64,000 bases of DNA, taken from contig NC_045446.1 of assembly GCF_002776525.5 (NCBI RefSeq), positions 63,328,742-63,392,741 on the forward strand, in the 5' to 3' direction. The notes below the pieces were generated by a model. That model did no database searches. It was not told where the DNA came from and saw only the letters and a list, made by a program, of their open reading frames with translations. This document shows, piece after piece, positions 33,415-43,757 of the stretch. Source of the DNA: Piliocolobus tephrosceles (lineage: Eukaryota; Chordata; Mammalia; Primates; Cercopithecidae). A program made the translations under genes and the position numbers. Positions within the stretch are counted from its first letter, which is position 1, and each line of letters starts with the position of its first letter.

Positions 33415-35162
33415 GCTAGGCTTGGCTCTGCCCTTGGCTCACTGGTGACCTTGGGTGAGACCTTGAGCTACCCCTTTCTGGACTTAGTTTTTCTTTTCTT
33501 AAAACTATACTTTAAGTTCTAGGGTACATGTGCACAACGTGCAGGTTTGTTACATATGTATACATGTGCCATGTTGGTGTGCTGCACCCATTAACTCATC
33601 ATTTACATTAGGTATATCTCCTAATGCTATCCCACCCCCCTCACCCTATGTCAGGCCCCGGTGTATAGTGTTCCCCACCCTCTGTCCAAGTGTTCTCATT
33701 GTTCATTTCACACCTATGAGTGAGAAAATGTGGTGTTTGGTTTTCTGTCCTTGCGATAGTTTGCTCAGAATGATGTTTTCCAGCTTCATCCATGTCCCTA
33801 CAAAGGACATGAACTCATCCTTTTTTATGGCTGCATAATATTCCATGGTGTATATGTGCCACATTTTCTTAATCCAGTCTCTCACTGGTGGACATTTGGG
33901 TTGGTTCCAAGTCTTTGCTATTGTGAATAGTGCCACAATAAACATACGTGTGCATGTGTCTTTATAGCAGCATGATTTATAATCCTTTGGGTATATACCC
34001 GGTAATGGGATGACTGGATCAAATGGTATTTCTAGTTCTAGATCCTTGAGGAATCGTCACACTGTCTTCCACAATGGTTGAACTAGTTTACAGTCCCACC
34101 AACAGTGTAAAAGTGTTCCTATTTCTCAACATCCTCTCCAGCACCTGCTGTTTCCTGACTTTTTAATGATTGCCATTCTAACTGGTGTGAGATGGTATCT
34201 CATTGTGGTTTTGATTTGCATTTCTCTGATGGCCGGTAATGATGAGCATTTTTTCATATGTCTGTTGCTGCATAAATATCTTCTTTTGAGAAGTGTCTGT
34301 TCATATCCTTTGCCCACTTTTTGATGGGGTTGTTTGATTTTTTTCTTGTAAATTTGTTTAAGTTCTTTGTAGATTCTGGATATTGGTCAGATGGGTAGAT
34401 TGCAAAAATTGTCAGATTTTTGTCAGATGGGTAGATTGCAGAAATTTTCTCCCACTCTGGAGGTTGCCTGTTCACTCTAATGGTAGGTTCTTTTGCTGTG
34501 CAGAAGCTGTTTAGTTTAATTAGACCCCATTTCCCAATTTTGGCTTCTGTTGACGTTGCTTTTGGTGTTTTAGACATGAAGTCCTTGCCTATGCCTATGT
34601 CCTGAATGGTATTGCCTAGGTTTTCTTCTAGGGTTTTTATGGTTTTAGGTCTGACATTTAAGTCTTTAATCCATCTTGAATTGATTTTTGTATAAGGGGT
34701 AAGGAAGGGATCCAGTTTCAGCTTTCTACATATGGCTAGCCAGTTTTCCCAGTCCCATTTATTAAATAGGGAGTCCTTTCTCCATTTCTTGTTTTTGTCA
34801 GGTTTGTCAAAGATCACATGGTTGTAGATGTGTGGTATTATTTCTGAGGTTTCTATTCTGTTCTATTGGTCTATATCTCTGTTTTGGTACCAATACCATG
34901 CTGTTTTGGTTACTGTAGCTTTGTAGTATAGTTTGAAGTCAGGTAGTGTGATGCCTCCAGCTTTGTTCTTTTGGCTTAGGATTGTCTTGGCAATGCAGGC
35001 TCTTTTTTGGTTCCATATGAACTTTAAAGTAGTTTTTTCCACTTCTGTGAAGAAAGTCATTGGTAGCTTGATGGGGATGGCATTGAATCTATAAATTACC
35101 TTGGGCAGTATGTCTGGCCTTAGTTTTTCTACCTGTGAGATGGATGCAATAACCACCATGAC
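33415..35162 (-). repeat. MIR, minus strand, split by the L1 insertion
   Basis: The left half (GGCTCTGCCCTTGGCTCACT, then GGTGACCTTGGGTGAGACCT, GACTTAGTTTTTCT) continues on the far side of the L1 as ACCTGTGAGATGGATGCAAT. Reading across gives the MIR order, so the L1 landed inside an older MIR. Confidence 0.75.
33483..35130 (-). mobile_element. 5'-truncated L1PA-type element, minus strand, with TSD
   Basis: About 1.62 kb of L1 3' sequence in reverse: the 3' UTR starts at 33495-33530, followed by the C-terminal part of ORF2. Minus-strand frames at 34254-34817 and 34863-35159 translate to ORF2p C-terminal sequence (for example KLPMTFFTEVEKTTLKFIWN). They are separated by stops and frameshifts, and neither the endonuclease nor the RT catalytic part is present. 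The 12-bp TSD CTTAGTTTTTCT is at 33483-33494 and 35119-35130. A 36-bp in-frame tandem duplication (34386-34421 and 34422-34457) is internal. Lies in P2RY2 intron 1, antisense to the gene. Confidence 0.93.
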
Positions 35163-36667
35163 CTCCTCACACTAAGGAAGTACTGAAAAGTACGGAAAAG
35201 AGTAAATCCTGGGCCCTGCCACTCCTCTGGCAGAGAACTGAGCAGACAGGCAGAGAGCTGTGGGGCCAAAAAGGGATGGTCAGGCAGCTTCCTGGGAGAG
35301 GGCCTGGGCCTTGCAGGGTGGGAGGTAGTGGTCAGGGGCACAGCCTCTGAAGTCAGACAGCCCAGAATGGCTATGCCGTTTGCTAGCTTTGTGAGCTGTG
35401 AGGTTATTTAGCCTCTCTGAGTCTCTCAGGATTCAACGAGAAGAGGTATATGAAGTCACCTAACACAGAACTTGGCACAGGGACAGCACTAAACTCTTGG
35501 GGTGATATAGGTGTCAGATGATAAGGGAGGCTGTCTCTGAGCAACAATATGACCATGGGACTGCTTTTGTTGTGCCTGAGACAGGAATATGAGGGCAAGG
35601 GCAGAGAGGATGGGTTTTCTGGAGCGATGGCGGGGACCAGATCAGCCAGGGCCTGAGTGCTAGGTTGAGGAGCTGGGACAGTCGCCTGAAGGCACTAGGG
35701 AGCCACGAACATGATTCAACAATACGTGGTTGGATTTGTGTTTTAGGAAACCACATGACCGCAGTGTGAAAGGTGGACAGACAGGGCAGGGGTGGAGGCA
35801 CAGAGGCCAGTGAGGAGGCTGGTGCTGTGGACTGCGGAAAAACAGGCCTGAGGCTGCAGTGTGGGGACCATGTGGTGCATGTCCGAGGAATTTCACTGGT
35901 TGAACTAACAGGACTTGGTGAGTGGTGGGCTACTAGCAGGGTGGAGAGGAGGGAGGTTTTCCAGGCTGTATCAGAGGTTTGAAACCTGGAAAGATGGTGG
36001 GGGCCCTTCTCAGAAATGAGAACCACTTGGAGAAAGTGATATTCTCTACTTTAGCCTGTTGAGTCAAGGCATTTTCTAAGGAGGAGGAGACAGAGTGTGC
36101 ACCTGGGTGCAGCAGGGTGAAAAGGTTGACGTTCCCTCACCTTGTCATAGTCTCTAGAGTAGATTAGCGGGGAGCTACCAGCCCACTGGCCTTGTCAGTC
36201 TGAGACCACCGGGCAAGGTGCACTCAGTAAGCAGTGGCCCAGAGGCACTTCCCATGCACACCCCCGCCCTATCCCCAAGTTATTCTTGCAGTGCCCCCAT
36301 CTCCTCTCCCACATCCCCCCACCCTTGTACTGCACTTCCAGCTTGGGGACCTGGGCTCAGCTGTCACAGGCCCACTCCTCCATCCTAGGGAAATGAAGAT
36401 GGAAAAAGAAAAACTCAGGAGTTGCATGTTCTATTTCTCCTTTGAGGTATCTGAGGTGCTGGTGGAGGGTGAGACCTGCCCACACAGAGGGTCCCCTCCA
36501 CCAGGCAACTGTCCCCTCCCTGAAACCCTGTGCTTGGTGTACACAAGGGGCTCCAAGGTGAGACAAAAACCACAGCCAGAATTCGGGAGGGCTGGGCTCT
36601 AGTCTTGGTTCTGTCCCTGACTTACTGTGAGGCTTGGGCCTGTTTCCTCCTCTGTGAAACAGGGTTT
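35163..36667. other. Intron 1 sequence with a minus-strand MIR and old LINE traces
   Basis: 35335-35500 is a minus-strand MIR (GAAGTCAGACAGCCCAGAAT; TTAGCCTCTCTGAGTCTCTC). 35590-35960 carries the recurrent GGAGCCACGAACATGATTCA type of old repeat. 36600-36667 is another MIR end (CTTGGGCCTGTTTCCTCCTC), interrupted by the next L1. No gene is recognised. Confidence 0.5.
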
Positions 36668-36678
36668 GGCACAGGAGA

Positions 36679-36717
<39 letters not shown>

Positions 36718-37082
36718 TTAAGTTCTGGGTTACGTGTTCAGAACGTGCAGTTTTGTTATATAGGTATACACATGCCCTGGTGGTTTGCTGTACCCATCAA
36801 CTTGTCACCTACATCAGATATTTCTCCTAATGTTATCCCTCCCCTAGCCCTCCAACCCCAACAGGCCCCGGTGTGTGATGTTCCCGTCCCTGTGTCCATG
36901 TGTTCTCATTGTTCAACTCCCACTTATAAGTGAGAACATGCAGTGTTTAGTTTTCTGATCTTGTGATAGTTTGCTGAGAATTATGGTTTCCAGCTTCATC
37001 CATGTCCCTGCAAAGGACATGAACTCATCCTTTTTTATGGCTGCATAGTATTCCATGGTGTATATGTGGCACAGGAGATTTC
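36668..37082 (-). mobile_element. Short 5'-truncated L1, minus strand, with perfect TSD
   Basis: About 350 bp of L1 3' UTR and terminal ORF2 in reverse, from TCTTTAAGTTCTGGGTTACG to CATGGTGTATATGT. A perfect 15-bp TSD, GGCACAGGAGATTTC, is at 36668-36682 and 37068-37082. Where the T tail (reverse poly(A)) should be there is a (CA)n run at 36682-36714. Lies in P2RY2 intron 1, about 0.7 kb upstream of exon 2. Confidence 0.93.
36682..36714. repeat. (CA)n microsatellite at the L1 tail
   Basis: About 16 uninterrupted CA units sit between the left TSD and the L1 3' end, replacing the expected oligo(T). Confidence 0.97.
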
Positions 37083-37116
37083 TAAATGCAGTTTTAGGCC
37101 CTAATGGTCTAGACTC

Positions 37117-37117
37117 T

Positions 37118-37148
<31 letters not shown>

Positions 37149-37153
37149 CGCGC
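37117..37153. repeat. (TG)12(CG)6 alternating purine-pyrimidine tract
   Basis: The run is (TG)n at 37117-37140 followed directly by (CG)n at 37141-37152. Alternating TG/CG tracts of this length are classic Z-DNA formers. The tract lies about 600 bp upstream of exon 2. Confidence 0.97.
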
Positions 37154-37745
37154 ATCCGTATGTGTCCACTGCGTGTACACCTGAGTGTGACTCTGCATGC
37201 CTTTGTGTATCCATGTGTCTTGGTGTGTCTGTGCCAGTGTATGTTCAGGTGTGGCATATGTGTGTTTGTAACACCTATGGAGGAATGCTTAGAGGTAGGA
37301 GTGGTGAGGAAGGGGGTCTCTAGAAAGAGACCTAGCTTAGGCAAAAGTGTGTTGGCAGAAGGATAATACAATGCACCCTGGGCAAAGAGGGTATTGACTT
37401 TTCCTGCTATGGGGCCAAAGCACAGAACCAGGACCGAGGGAAGGGACACTGGAGGCTTGGAGGCTTGGCTCAACTGTACAGGACATGGGGGAGACCTTCC
37501 TCCAGGCAGGGCCACCACTCTGTGAAAGGCGGCCTGGGGAAAGGGGCTGTGAATAACCCATTCCTGGAACACATGAGCTGCGGTTTGGGTGTACAGAGGG
37601 CACTCAGACCAGGACAAACACCAGGCCACCTCTCTGCCTCCTTCTGGTTAAGGTTACCACAGAGGAGGTGGCCGTGGTGGGGATTGGCCTGGCTGGGTTT
37701 CCATGACCCTGAGACCACGCTTTCTCTACCTCCCTCTGTCTGCAG

Positions 37746-37933
37746 GAGCCCCTTGCGGCAGCAGCATTGCCTGCCCAGAAAAATGCTGGAGGCTAGGCGT
37801 GGCCCCAGGCCTGGGGACCTGTTTTTCCTGTTTCCGGCAGAGTTCCCTGCAGCCCAGTCCAGGCGGGTGCATTCACGAGTGAGGAACCCGAGCAGACGCT
37901 AAGCATCCTGACCTGGACAGCGGGCCTGGTCAG
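37746..37933 (+). other. P2RY2 exon 2 (5' UTR, non-coding)
   Basis: A 188-bp exon is bounded by a strong acceptor, polypyrimidine TTTCTCTACCTCCCTCTGTC then TGCAG at 37741-37745, and a consensus donor CAG|GTACGT at 37933/37934. It lies between the CpG island and the coding exon and matches the human 5' UTR as I remember it (GAGCCCCTTG... start; ...GGTCAG end). It splices to 44124, four bases before the P2RY2 start codon. It carries a complete short upstream ORF. Confidence 0.8.
37783..37902 (+). other. Upstream ORF in P2RY2 exon 2 (39 codons)
   Basis: An ATG at 37783 has A at position -3 (AAAAATGC), a usable Kozak context. It opens a frame of 39 codons beginning MLEARRGPRP and ending SRVRNPSRR before TAA at 37900-37902. 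It lies wholly within exon 2 and does not overlap the receptor frame. After splicing, its stop would be only 35 nt from the P2RY2 start. The peptide has no recognisable domain and is Arg-rich. Any effect on translation is inference. Confidence 0.55.
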
Positions 37934-40900
37934 GTACGTGTGTGTGGGGGCGGGTGCGCTGGCTGGGAGGTGAGGGCGGGTGCATGTGCTGTTGTGCCTG
38001 TGTCTGCCCTGAACTGGCTTAGTTCAAGGGGATCCAAAGGCAGGTGCCCTGCTCTGCTCCCTCATCCCAGGCTGTGATGAATTCAGGCTTTGAAGTCAGA
38101 TAGCTTTGGGTGTCAAGTCTAATGTTTCCAATGCCTGGCAGTGTGACCTTGTACAAATAGCTTAACCTCTATGGCAATATCTACCAAGGGGTGGGGATGG
38201 GGGATGACAATGCTGTGTGAAAGCTGCTCAGCCCAGGTGTGGCCCCTACAAAGCAGGGTGGGTGGAGAATCCTAATCAGACTGACCCAGATTTCGAGCCA
38301 GATAAAAACCTGTGGCAGGTCTCAGACAGCCAACCCATCTCCAGAGCGCCCATGTCCAATCCCCTCCCGCTGGCACTTCCCTGACCTGTCCAGAGAAAGG
38401 CAGAGTCTCCTGGGCTCCTGTGGCAGTTGAAGGAGAGACAGTCTACGGACATAAGCAGGTTCTAGGTGGGCCAGGACCCCTAGAGGAGCTGGGTTGTCCC
38501 CTGGTTACTTAGGGTCAGCAGCTAAGAAACCTTTAAGCATTCTTGTCCTTGAGCGGCCCTCAGAGAAGCAAGTAATTTGTAAGTAATTTGATCAAGGTTA
38601 CTCCACTGGAGATGGGCTGCAAATCCTATTCAGGTGCACCCCACAGTGGAAGTGGCTGCAGGAGGGAGGTAGTGAACTCCCAGTTTATAAGAGTGTGCAG
38701 AGGCTGCAGAGGGCTTGTGCCTGTGTGTGCCTCCTCTGGGCCCCCATAGCTTCTTGTGCTTGATTCATTCATTCATTCGTTCATTCGTTCATTCATTCTC
38801 TCGTTCCTGTAATCCTCCTGTGGTTGGGCCTCCTGCTGATTGATAGGGACAGAGAAAAGCATCAGATGGACCCAGCCTTCAAAGAGCACCTGAAATGTGT
38901 TGGGGTATAGGATGGAAGGACAAATTACCAACTGGCTGAGAAACATCTTAAGGGGTGATGGAAGGGAGAGCTTCAGAGATTAGAAGATCCTTTGGGACGT
39001 ATGATGGAGTGCAGTGTGGGTGGGTTCAGGAAAGGATTTCCAGTGAGAAAGAACAGAATGAACACAGGCAGGGGAGCCTGGAAGGGTCCTTACAAGGCTT
39101 ACATCTCCCCTCCAGACTGGGAGTTCCTTGGGGCAGGGCCAGCCAGACCGGGGCGCAACAGGGTTGGTGAGCGTTGGATAGTCAGGTGGAGCCTGGGGCT
39201 CCCAGGGGCATCAGGATCAGGAGAGACAGAGGGAGACTTAAGGGAGGGGGCTGGGAAGTTGGCTGTCCCTCTAAGGCAGGGCTAGGAAAGATGTACTCAC
39301 AGATTGGTGAGCCAGCCTGCAGAACCAGAGGGCGGGCGGGGTGAGTCTGGCCCAGGGCCATGGTGATGGAGTCCCCAGCTGGCTTGGGAGGGTGGGGGCC
39401 AGGATGTCTTAAAACAGGTGGAAGGGTCAGCTCCCTTGGTTTAAGGGAGACAGGGAAGTCTCCACCCCTCATTTCAGTGTCAGAGATTCCACCGTTACGG
39501 ATTAGCAGGAAACTCTTCATGCAGGGTGATGAGATGTTTATGTTGACTGTGAAGGGAGGTCAGGCCTCATCTCTGGGGCAGGAACAGAGCAATGGCGTGA
39601 AGGCGAGACTGGGTGTGTGTGTCTAGATCATGGAGGAAGCCCCCTCCCTGTCCAGGTGGGGCAGAGGACCTCCTGGGGCCATTTTGGGGCTGCAGTTCTC
39701 AAGGCTGGGGGATTTGACTAGTGTCTGATACTTGGGAGGGAAGGAAATGCTTGATGTCACCTGATGTTTTCTGGCAGAGCTAGACTCGAACCTTGGCTTA
39801 CTGATACCCAGGTGGGGCTCTGTCCTGGGAGGGAATGTGGCCCCTCCATAGCTCCTCAGTCTCGCACAGGGGCCTCTCCTTGCTCCTCCTGCAGCTTCTG
39901 TGAGTCAGTGACTCTCAGCTGGCCTTCCAAAGCTCCAGACCTGATGGCCCCAGGCTGTGCCCATCCCCACACTTGCCATGGCTGACACTGAATTCCTCTT
40001 TCCCACCATTCCTCCATCAGGGAACAGTCTCCAGAGCCTCCCTCCCAAACATCTCTCCCCTCGCAGGGCCCCTCCCCTCAGAGGGCCCAAGGCCTTCCCC
40101 TTCTTGGGTTTCAGTGTCACTCCCCTGGCCCACCACACTCACCTCCACAGCCTCCAGTCAGGACCTCCAGTCCCACCTCCACTGTGGCCAAAGGTTTCTG
40201 GAAAAGGCCACCACTAGCTGAATCTTGGCACTCATAACACCACCGTGTGCCTATTGTGTGCCAGGCTCTATTCCAGACATTTTACACAAATGACTCGACC
40301 CTCACAGCAGTCCTGTGGTGGAGATTCTAGTAAGTGTCCCATTTTACAGCTGAGGAAGCAGAAGCAGTCTGGCTCCAGCTCCCAGGTTCTTAATCACTGG
40401 GTTCTCTGCACTGAGGGATAAAGAGCCGTGAGTTCAACAGGTGGAGATGAGGGCCACGAATGAATTCCAGGTAGAAGGAGCAGCAGCAACTAAGGCTGGG
40501 AGGGGAGAGTGTTAGGCACATCCAGGAAACTGCAGGTCACAGGGGTTGGGGCAGGTGAGGTTGGCAGAAGCTCAGTTATGAAAACCTCAGGTACCAGACT
40601 TGAGGTCTGGGCTTTCTCCTGAGAGAGGGTAGGAGCGGCAGGAGGATTCCAAATAGAGGAATGCTTTATTTGACAAAGGCCACTCTGGATTTTGGTGGGT
40701 GGGTGCGTGGGACTGGGCCTGGAGGAGGGAGGCCAGTACAGTGGTTCCAGCAACAAGAGGTAGAGCCTGGAACTAAGTTGGCAGCAGGAACTGTCCTGAC
40801 CCTGGGTAAGATGGGTCTCAGCCACTTGACCTGCCAGAGCCCCAGCCTCTACCTGTTTCTTCTTAACTTGGCACCACATAAGCTTCTCCTGGCCTCGTCG

Positions 40901-41030
40901 CCCTGGTTTTGCCCTGGCTCCTGGGGAACCATCCATGTCCATGGCAGGGGGAACAAGGGTGCAGGCCCACTTGCTTCTGAGTGCACATTTGCTGACAATA
41001 GGAGACAGAGAAGATCTGGGAGTCTTGGTG
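37934..41030. other. P2RY2 intron 2, proximal part
   Basis: Intron sequence with fossil repeats: a minus-strand MIR at about 38075-38190 (GCTTTGAAGTCAGATAGCTT), a (ATTC)n run at about 38764-38800 at the start of a reverse L2-type stretch, and a plus-strand MIR at about 40235-40400 (TGTGTGCCAGGCTCTATTCC; TTTTACAGCTGAGGAAGCAG). No additional exon with both good splice signals is evident. Confidence 0.55.
38764..38805. repeat. (ATTC)n microsatellite
   Basis: Tandem ATTC units with several CGTTC variants lie between 38764 and about 38805, typical of a TTCA-ended reverse L2 tail. Confidence 0.85.
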
Positions 41031-41368
41031 GAAGAAGGGAAACTAGGCGGGCGCCATTGCCCACACCTGTAATTCCAGTACTTTGGGAGGCTGAGGTGGG
41101 TGGATCGCTTGAGGTCAGGAGTTCGAGACCAGCCTGGGCAACAAGGTGAAACCCCATCTCTACTAAAAAATACAAAAACATTAGCTAGGCATGGTGGTAC
41201 ACACCTGTAATCCCAGCTACTTGGGAGGCTGAGACATGAGAATTGCTTGAACCCAGGAGACAGACGTTGCAGGAAGCTGAGATCACGCCACTGCATTCCA
41301 GCCTGGGCAATGGAGTGAAAATCTGTCTCAAAAAGAAAAAAACAAAAGAAAGAAAAAAAGAAGGGAAA
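41031..41368 (+). mobile_element. Alu (S-type), plus strand, with TSD
   Basis: Alu at 41045-41357, beginning AGGCGGGCGCCATTGCCCAC, with an A-rich tail containing AAAGAAAGAAA. The TSD (G)AAGAAGGGAAA is at about 41031-41042 and 41358-41368. Confidence 0.9.
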
Positions 41369-41523
41369 TTGAAGGATCTCTACACCCCCAGGACCCCTAA
41401 TCTCAACCTCCTGGGCCTTGAACTACCTCTGAGAAGCCAGGGCTGGAAAAGTAGCTCAGGGTCTATGGGAGTGGATGTTGCAGGCCCTGCAGAGTCCCCC
41501 AGTCCCTCAGGACTCCAGGATCT

Positions 41524-41870
41524 AAAATGAAGGGAATTAGTCCAGGCACAATGGCTCACACCTGTAATCCCAGCACTTTGAGAGACCAAGGCGGGAAGAT
41601 CGCTTGAGGTCAGGAGTTCGAGAGTAGCCTGGCCAACATGATAAAACCCCATCTCTACTAAAAATACAAAAATTAGCCAGGCATGGTAGCATGTGCCTGT
41701 AACTCCAGCTACTCGGGAGGCTGAGACAGGAGAATCACTTGAACCTGGGAGGCAGAGGTTGCAGTGAGCCAAGATCAGGCCATTGTACTCCAGCCTTAGC
41801 AAAAAAGGGGGACTCCATCTAAAAATTAAAAATTAAAAATAAATAAATAAAATAAAAATGAAGGGAATTA
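41524..41870 (+). mobile_element. Alu (S-type), plus strand, with perfect TSD
   Basis: Alu at 41540-41854 with a tail of AAATTAAAAATTAAAAATAA and (AAAT)n. The perfect 16-bp TSD AAAATGAAGGGAATTA is at 41524-41539 and 41855-41870. Confidence 0.95.
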
Positions 41871-42192
41871 TATGGCCCCAGATTCTCAGGATGAAGAGGA
41901 CTCACATCTCATCTGCCCTTTCCATCCTCCCAGACATACCCCGACACAGGCACAAGCCCTTCTGCATCCTCTGCTAGAGAGTCACTTGCATGCTCCCATA
42001 AACAGTGGTGCATTCACTACCACCGTCCCACAGCCACTTCCAGGGACTGGACCTGGACAGGAATTGCAACCCATCCCCAGTGGCATGACCTTGACCAAAT
42101 AACTTACATGATCTGTGTCGTAGCTTCTTGATTGGAGAACTGGGGATGGTGACTGGCCCCCAGAACACATCGTAAGGATAAAGTGAAGTAAC

Positions 42193-42563
42193 TTTTTTTT
42201 TTTTTCTCTCTGAGACAGTCTTGCTGTGTCACCCAGGCTGGAGTACAGTGGAGTGATTCTGGCTCACTGCAACCTCCGCCTCCTGGACCCAGGTGATCCA
42301 CCCACCTCAGCCTCCCGAGTAGCTGGGACTACAGGCGCCTGCCACCACACCTGGCTAATTTACAGGTGTATATAAATTAGCACCTGTAATAATACAGGTG
42401 CTAATATAAAAAAATATAATACATATATTATATGTATATTTTTAGTAGTGACAGGGTTTCTCCATGGTGGCCAGGCTGGTCTTGAACTCCTGGCTTCAAG
42501 TGATCTGCCCGCCTCAGCCTCCCAAAGTGCTGGGATTACAGGTGTAAGCCACCACGCCTGGTC
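42193..42563 (-). mobile_element. Alu, minus strand, with a palindromic expansion in the central linker
   Basis: Both arms of the Alu are normal, from the T tail at 42193 to CCACCACGCCTGG near 42560. The central A-rich linker (normally about 20 bp) is replaced by about 90 bp of AT-rich sequence with two perfect hairpins. Flanks AAGTGAAGTAACTT (42181) and AAGTGAATAACTT (42565) look like a TSD with a one-base indel. Confidence 0.9.
42377..42437. repeat. Two adjacent perfect inverted repeats inside the Alu
   Basis: TTAGCACCTGTA (42377-42388), spacer ATAA, TACAGGTGCTAA (42393-42404) form a 12-bp perfect stem. ATACATATA (42419-42427), T, TATATGTAT (42429-42437) form a 9-bp perfect stem. ACAGGTG also occurs at 42362, suggesting copying of one motif on both strands. 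Confidence 0.95.
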
Positions 42564-42579
42564 TAAGTGAATAACTTGT

Positions 42580-43454
42580 ATAAAGCAGGCTTAGTAGTAG
42601 GGTTTGAAAAATGTTAGCTCTTCCTTCCCCTTCACACTGCTAGAAAGTGCTTCTTTGTGTTTTTCTCAAACTTGCCCACCCAGGACTCCTGCTATGATTT
42701 CCAACCTGCCTCCTGGGACGTTAGGCATGTCTTTGTCTTCCAGGCTGGGATGTCTGTCCCCCACCTCCCAGCTGCGAGAGAGCTCTTAACTGGTCACTTG
42801 GGTAGGGGTGAGGAGGAGAGGGTGGGGACAAGCTGCTCCCTAGGCACTCACTGTCTGTTGGATGGTCAGTCCCCGTGGGTGTGTTATATGCTCAGTGGGG
42901 ACAAGGTTTGGGGGGATACTGATCGTATGCAAAGAGAAACTGGATAGGCATAGAAGAAGCCGCATTTACCACACAGAAGAAGACCCTTTGACCCCCTATC
43001 CCTATCTCCACCCCAGATTTCCCTAGACTCTTCGGGGGGGGTTACTTCAGGGGGATTCCCTGGTAGCCTCACAGGCTCAGGGGCTGTTGATAGATACAGA
43101 AATTGCCAGAATAGAGGAAGATGAAAAAGTGAAGGAATAACTGAAGAGGGAGATCCTTGGAAATACTTCCTCAAATACCAGAACACTAGGCGTGCACCCA
43201 GAGCCTCCCAGAGAGTGGGAAAACGAGCTGGAGAGAACTCTGTAATGCCTGCAGGGGGCTGTTGGATGCCTACTGGCCAGAAATGCCTCTGCAAGCAGTA
43301 GGCATTGGGTGTGAAGCAGGGTCAGCCAGCCTCAAAGGCCTCTTCCCATGAACTCAAAATTACCTGCTCTGGCACCCGCAGATCCTCAGATTCTAGGGCT
43401 CAGAATCCTAGATCTAAAACTCTGATCCTGAGGTTCTAGAGAAGGTAAGAAAAT
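42580..43454. other. P2RY2 intron 2, distal part, no extra exon recognised
   Basis: Unique-looking sequence without a recognisable repeat or coding signature. Confidence 0.5.
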
Positions 43455-43757
43455 TATCCCCCCCACCACCCTCCCCTCTCCCAGAGATGGGATCTTGCTA
43501 TATCACCCAGGCTGGAGTGCAGTGGTATGGTCACATCTCACTGCAGCCTCAACCTCCTGGGCTCCAGTGATCCTCCCACCTCAGCCTGCCAAGTAGCTGG
43601 GACTACAGGTGCGTGCCAGCATGCCTGGCTAATTTTTAAAACAAATTTTGTAGAGATGGGGTCTCACTTTGTTGCCTAGGCTGGGCTTAAGCACCTGGTT
43701 TCTGCCTTGGCCTCCCGAGTAGCTACGATTATAGGCATGAGCCACTGCACCCAGCTT
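43455..43757 (-). mobile_element. Alu (J-type), minus strand
   Basis: Reverse-orientation dimer with a decayed C-rich tail (ATCCCCCCCACCACCC), through CAGGCTGGAGTGCAGTGGTA, to ATGAGCCACTGCACCCAGC. It lies about 370 bp before the coding exon. Confidence 0.9.

Noticed and set aside
33483..35159. L1 ORF2 frames as a live reverse transcriptase gene
   Set aside because: Only the C-terminal part is present, broken by stops; the endonuclease and catalytic RT regions are missing.
36913..37629. 238-codon minus-strand frame
   Set aside because: It joins unique intron sequence, the (TG)n tract read as a His/Thr repeat and the tail of L1 ORF2. It is a chance fusion, not a gene.
40490..41296. 268-codon minus-strand frame
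   Set aside because: Its N-terminal part is the translation of the plus-strand Alu at 41045-41357 read in reverse, and the rest has no domain. It lies in P2RY2 intron 2.
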